A stretch of 6,441 nucleotides of DNA from an uncultured Comamonadaceae bacterium (GTDB taxonomy: Bacteria; Pseudomonadota; Gammaproteobacteria; Burkholderiales; Burkholderiaceae_C): positions 1 through 6,441 of the forward strand of contig CALBWZ010000110.1 of the NCBI GenBank assembly GCA_937893415.1, written 5' to 3'. A program made the position numbers and the translations under genes. The notes beneath the pieces were generated by a model, which searched no databases, had not been told where the DNA came from, and was given only the letters and a program-made list of their open reading frames with translations. This document shows, piece by piece, positions 4,889 to 6,441 of this stretch (its first letter is position 1; the number at the start of each line of letters is the position of its first letter).

Positions 4889-5344
4889 TCATAGCACTTC
4901 ATAGACCTGATAAATCGGCCCTGTTGCAATGCGCCTGCCAGTGGCAATGCTGACAATTCGGTTGGTCCAGGCGTAAGTCTCTGATGCGGTTTCAAATGTT
5001 GGGGTGGCTCGGAAGTAGTATTCTGACGGGTCAACATCCTCTCCCTTGGCCAGCCTAGCCATGACATCGGCAGGGCCGTGGCGCAACCCTTTGTAGCTCA
5101 TGTAAATGATGGCGCCGTCATCGGTTTGTAGCGTCAGACGCACATCCAAAGTTAAAACGCCATCGGTGCGCATCAGAAGCCAGTCACCACCTGGCGATGG
5201 CATAACAGTGCCGCGTATCCGCTCACCTTCAAACGTACCTCCCGTCACAGTGGCGATTTTTCGCCCACCCAGCGGTGTTTGCCCGACGTCGATGATGGTT
5301 GGCACGGCAAGGGCGATTTGAAACAGTTCGCGGGTTCGGATCAT
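4889..5344 (-). CDS. DUF3237 (UPF0311-like) family protein
   Basis: Small protein of 151 residues of unassigned function. The family is recognisable by VTGGTFEGERIRGTVMPSPGGDW (33-55), TDGVLTLDVRLTLQTDDGAIIYM (60-82), the LRHGP block (87-91), EDVDPSEYYFRATPTFETAS (102-121) and AWTNRI near the C-terminus. No signal peptide or membrane segment is visible. The ATG at 5342-5344 follows AAAGGA on the minus strand by seven bases, so this start is preferred to the ATG at 5443, whose extra 33 residues lack family similarity. The gene is convergent with the cyclase gene and divergent from the ene-reductase. From general knowledge, DUF3237 genes often sit in catabolic clusters; a role with these neighbours is inference. 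Confidence 0.92.
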   Translation of the reverse strand: MIRTRELFQIALAVPTIIDVGQTPLGGRKIATVTGGTFEGERIRGTVMPSPGGDWLLMRTDGVLTLDVRLTLQTDDGAIIYMSYKGLRHGPADVMARLAKGEDVDPSEYYFRATPTFETASETYAWTNRIVSIATGRRIATGPIYQVYEVL

Positions 5345-5408
5345 GATTTTTCCTTTGAGATGTGTGTATCTGTTGGTCGGTAACAAGGCTCCAAGGATAT
5401 GGGATAAG

Positions 5409-5443
5409 GTGTTGCATGGGAGCCCCCATTTTTCTTGCGACAC
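5409..5443 (+). repeat. Nested inverted repeat with T-run in the divergent promoter region
   Basis: Outer arms GTGTTGC (5409-5415) and GCGACAC (5437-5443) match in six of seven positions. Directly inside the left arm, ATGGG (5416-5420) pairs with CCCAT (5425-5429) around AGCC, and TTTT with CTT follows before the right outer arm. On the plus strand the inner hairpin plus T-run looks like a small terminator or attenuator in front of the ene-reductase. The outer arms could equally be an operator. Confidence 0.35.
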
Positions 5444-5536
5444 TTCAGCAGCCAGTGAGTATCAATTGCACCAGGCGAAGTGCGCGACAGTTGAGGTGTT
5501 ATTTCTCACAGACAATACGTCACCCAAACACTTGCT

Positions 5537-5542
5537 AAGGAG
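5537..5542 (+). promoter_or_regulatory. Strong ribosome binding site AAGGAG before a TTG start
   Basis: AAGGAG is six bases before TTG at 5549-5551, which opens the ene-reductase frame. The absence of any suitably placed ATG and the good spacing make TTG the likely start codon. Confidence 0.85.
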
Positions 5543-5548
5543 ACAATT

Positions 5549-6441
5549 TTGTCCGGTCTTTCTGCTCCATCCGCCGCATCTAGCGCCCACAATTTAGATA
5601 CCCGCTTACATTTATTCACACCATTACAGGTAGGTGCCTTCGAGTTGAAGCACCGTATTGTGATGGCGCCACTGACGCGTATGCGTGCTAACCGTCCGGG
5701 CAATGAGCCGAGCGCACTCAATGCGCTTTACTACACGCAGCGTGCGAGTGAGGGTGGTTTGATCATTGCGGAGGCCTCTCAAGTGGTACCTGAGGGTCAG
5801 GGTATGCCCGCTACCCCAGGCATTCATACCGATGCGCAACAAGCGGGTTGGCAGCTGGTGACCGATGGCGTGCATGCGCGCGGTGGCCGTATTTTTTTAC
5901 AGCTGTGGCACGTGGGGCGTATTTCACATTCATCGCACCAACCTGAGGGTGGCGCGCCGGTGGCACCTTCGGCCATTGCGGCAGTTGGCAATGCGCTAAC
6001 CGCAGACTTTACGCCAGCACCGTTTGAGGTGCCCCGAGCCTTGAGCTTGAACGACATTGATCAACTCAAAAAAGCCTATGTGGCGGCGGGTCGTCGCGCC
6101 ATTGCCGCAGGTTTTGACGGTGTAGAGATTCACAGTGCCAACGGCTACTTGCTTGAGCAATTTATGATCAGCCGCAGCAACGAGCGTACCGACCGCTATG
6201 GTGGCAGTTTGGCCAACCGTATGCGCTTGCCCCTTGAAATTGCCGAGCGGTTGGCTGCTGACTTGGGTGCCAACCGTGTTGGCATTCGCCTGTCACCGTT
6301 TGGCGTGGCAAATGACTCTGGCGAAACAGACCCACTCACGTTGTACCGCGAAATTACCAAAGAGTTGAACCTTTTGAAACTCGCTTACCTGCACCTGATT
6401 GAACCTAGAGCATCAGGCGCTGGTCAACGCGATGTTGACCA
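5549..6441 (+). CDS. Old Yellow Enzyme family NAD(P)H:flavin oxidoreductase (ene-reductase), C-terminus outside window
   Basis: FMN-dependent reductase of activated C=C bonds and, in many relatives (NemA, PETN and xenobiotic reductases), of nitro compounds and nitrate esters; cytoplasmic TIM barrel. The frame is open for 297 codons to the right edge, of an expected 360-380. LFTPLQVGAFELKHRIVMAP opens the barrel at 22-41; TRMRA follows, with Thr43 at the flavin-tuning Thr position. EASQVVPEGQG (75-85), LQLWHVGR (117-124, Gln118), HSANGYLLEQF (195-205) and SNERTDRYGGS (210-220) follow. His195 and Asn198 are the substrate-anchoring pair and Tyr200 the proton donor; Arg247 in RLSP contacts FMN. 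The pattern is that of classical OYEs. The start is TTG behind AAGGAG, giving about 20 non-conserved N-terminal residues. The natural substrate is unknown. Confidence 0.95.
   Translation, partial: MSGLSAPSAASSAHNLDTRLHLFTPLQVGAFELKHRIVMAPLTRMRANRPGNEPSALNALYYTQRASEGGLIIAEASQVVPEGQGMPATPGIHTDAQQAGWQLVTDGVHARGGRIFLQLWHVGRISHSSHQPEGGAPVAPSAIAAVGNALTADFTPAPFEVPRALSLNDIDQLKKAYVAAGRRAIAAGFDGVEIHSANGYLLEQFMISRSNERTDRYGGSLANRMRLPLEIAERLAADLGANRVGIRLSPFGVANDSGETDPLTLYREITKELNLLKLAYLHLIEPRASGAGQRDVD

Larger units (their letters stand above)
5345..5548. promoter_or_regulatory. Divergent promoter region between DUF3237 and ene-reductase genes
   Basis: These 204 bases separate two outward-facing genes and must contain at least the ene-reductase promoter. 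I saw no convincing -35/-10 pair. The clearest structure is a nested inverted repeat at 5409-5443 (listed separately). A shared regulator acting on both genes is plausible but no regulator gene lies in the window. Confidence 0.5.

Noticed and set aside
5229..5443. Longer N-terminus of the DUF3237 protein from ATG at 5443
   Set aside because: The 33 extra residues lack family similarity, while the ATG at 5344 has AAAGGA at proper spacing.
1..6441. tRNA, rRNA, CRISPR array or riboswitch
   Set aside because: No cloverleaf, rRNA segment, regularly spaced repeats or known riboswitch core was recognised on reading either strand.

Overview
The window is bacterial and most likely comes from a proteobacterium. 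A betaproteobacterium of the Burkholderiales is my best guess, judging by the BioB sequence, by the catabolic gene set and by the MerR and IS3-family relics, but no feature proves the taxon. All protein identities rest on motif recognition and remembered family sequences; no search was run.

Layout from left to right. Positions 1-443 (minus strand) hold the N-terminal 147 codons of biotin synthase (bioB), whose C-terminal part lies outside the window. Positions 444-2109 contain no intact gene. This decayed strip holds a collinear merR pseudogene with two amber stops (860-1258, minus). An IS3-family remnant (about 1256-1620) abuts codon 1 of that merR, and roughly 490 bases of unassigned DNA follow. 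Positions 2110-3334 (plus) hold an intact two-gene nitrile hydratase operon, alpha then beta. Positions 3335-3781 are a second decayed strip containing another IS3-family relic (about 3451-3691, transposase on the minus strand). Positions 3782-4837 (plus) encode a cyclase-family (PF04199-type) metal-dependent hydrolase with a good terminator behind it. Positions 4889-5344 (minus) encode a DUF3237 protein, convergent with the hydrolase. From 5549 to the right edge (plus) runs an Old Yellow Enzyme family ene-reductase that starts at TTG behind a strong ribosome binding site, divergent from the DUF3237 gene.

Functionally, bioB is housekeeping and the rest looks like an accessory catabolic block. 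Nitrile hydratase turns nitriles into amides, cyclase-family hydrolases open or hydrolyse amide, lactam or ester-type bonds, and Old Yellow Enzymes reduce activated C=C bonds or nitro groups. A joint route for an unsaturated or aromatic nitrile is possible but is only inference from proximity.

The most notable observation is the nitrile hydratase. The beta subunit and the alpha C-terminal half resemble the iron-type enzymes, yet the metal-binding motif is CTLCSC, the form usual for cobalt-type enzymes. It is followed by TAFS where iron-type enzymes have TAWP or TNWP and cobalt-type enzymes have YPWP. No nitrile hydratase activator and no amidase lie in the window, and the operon sits between two IS3-family relics.
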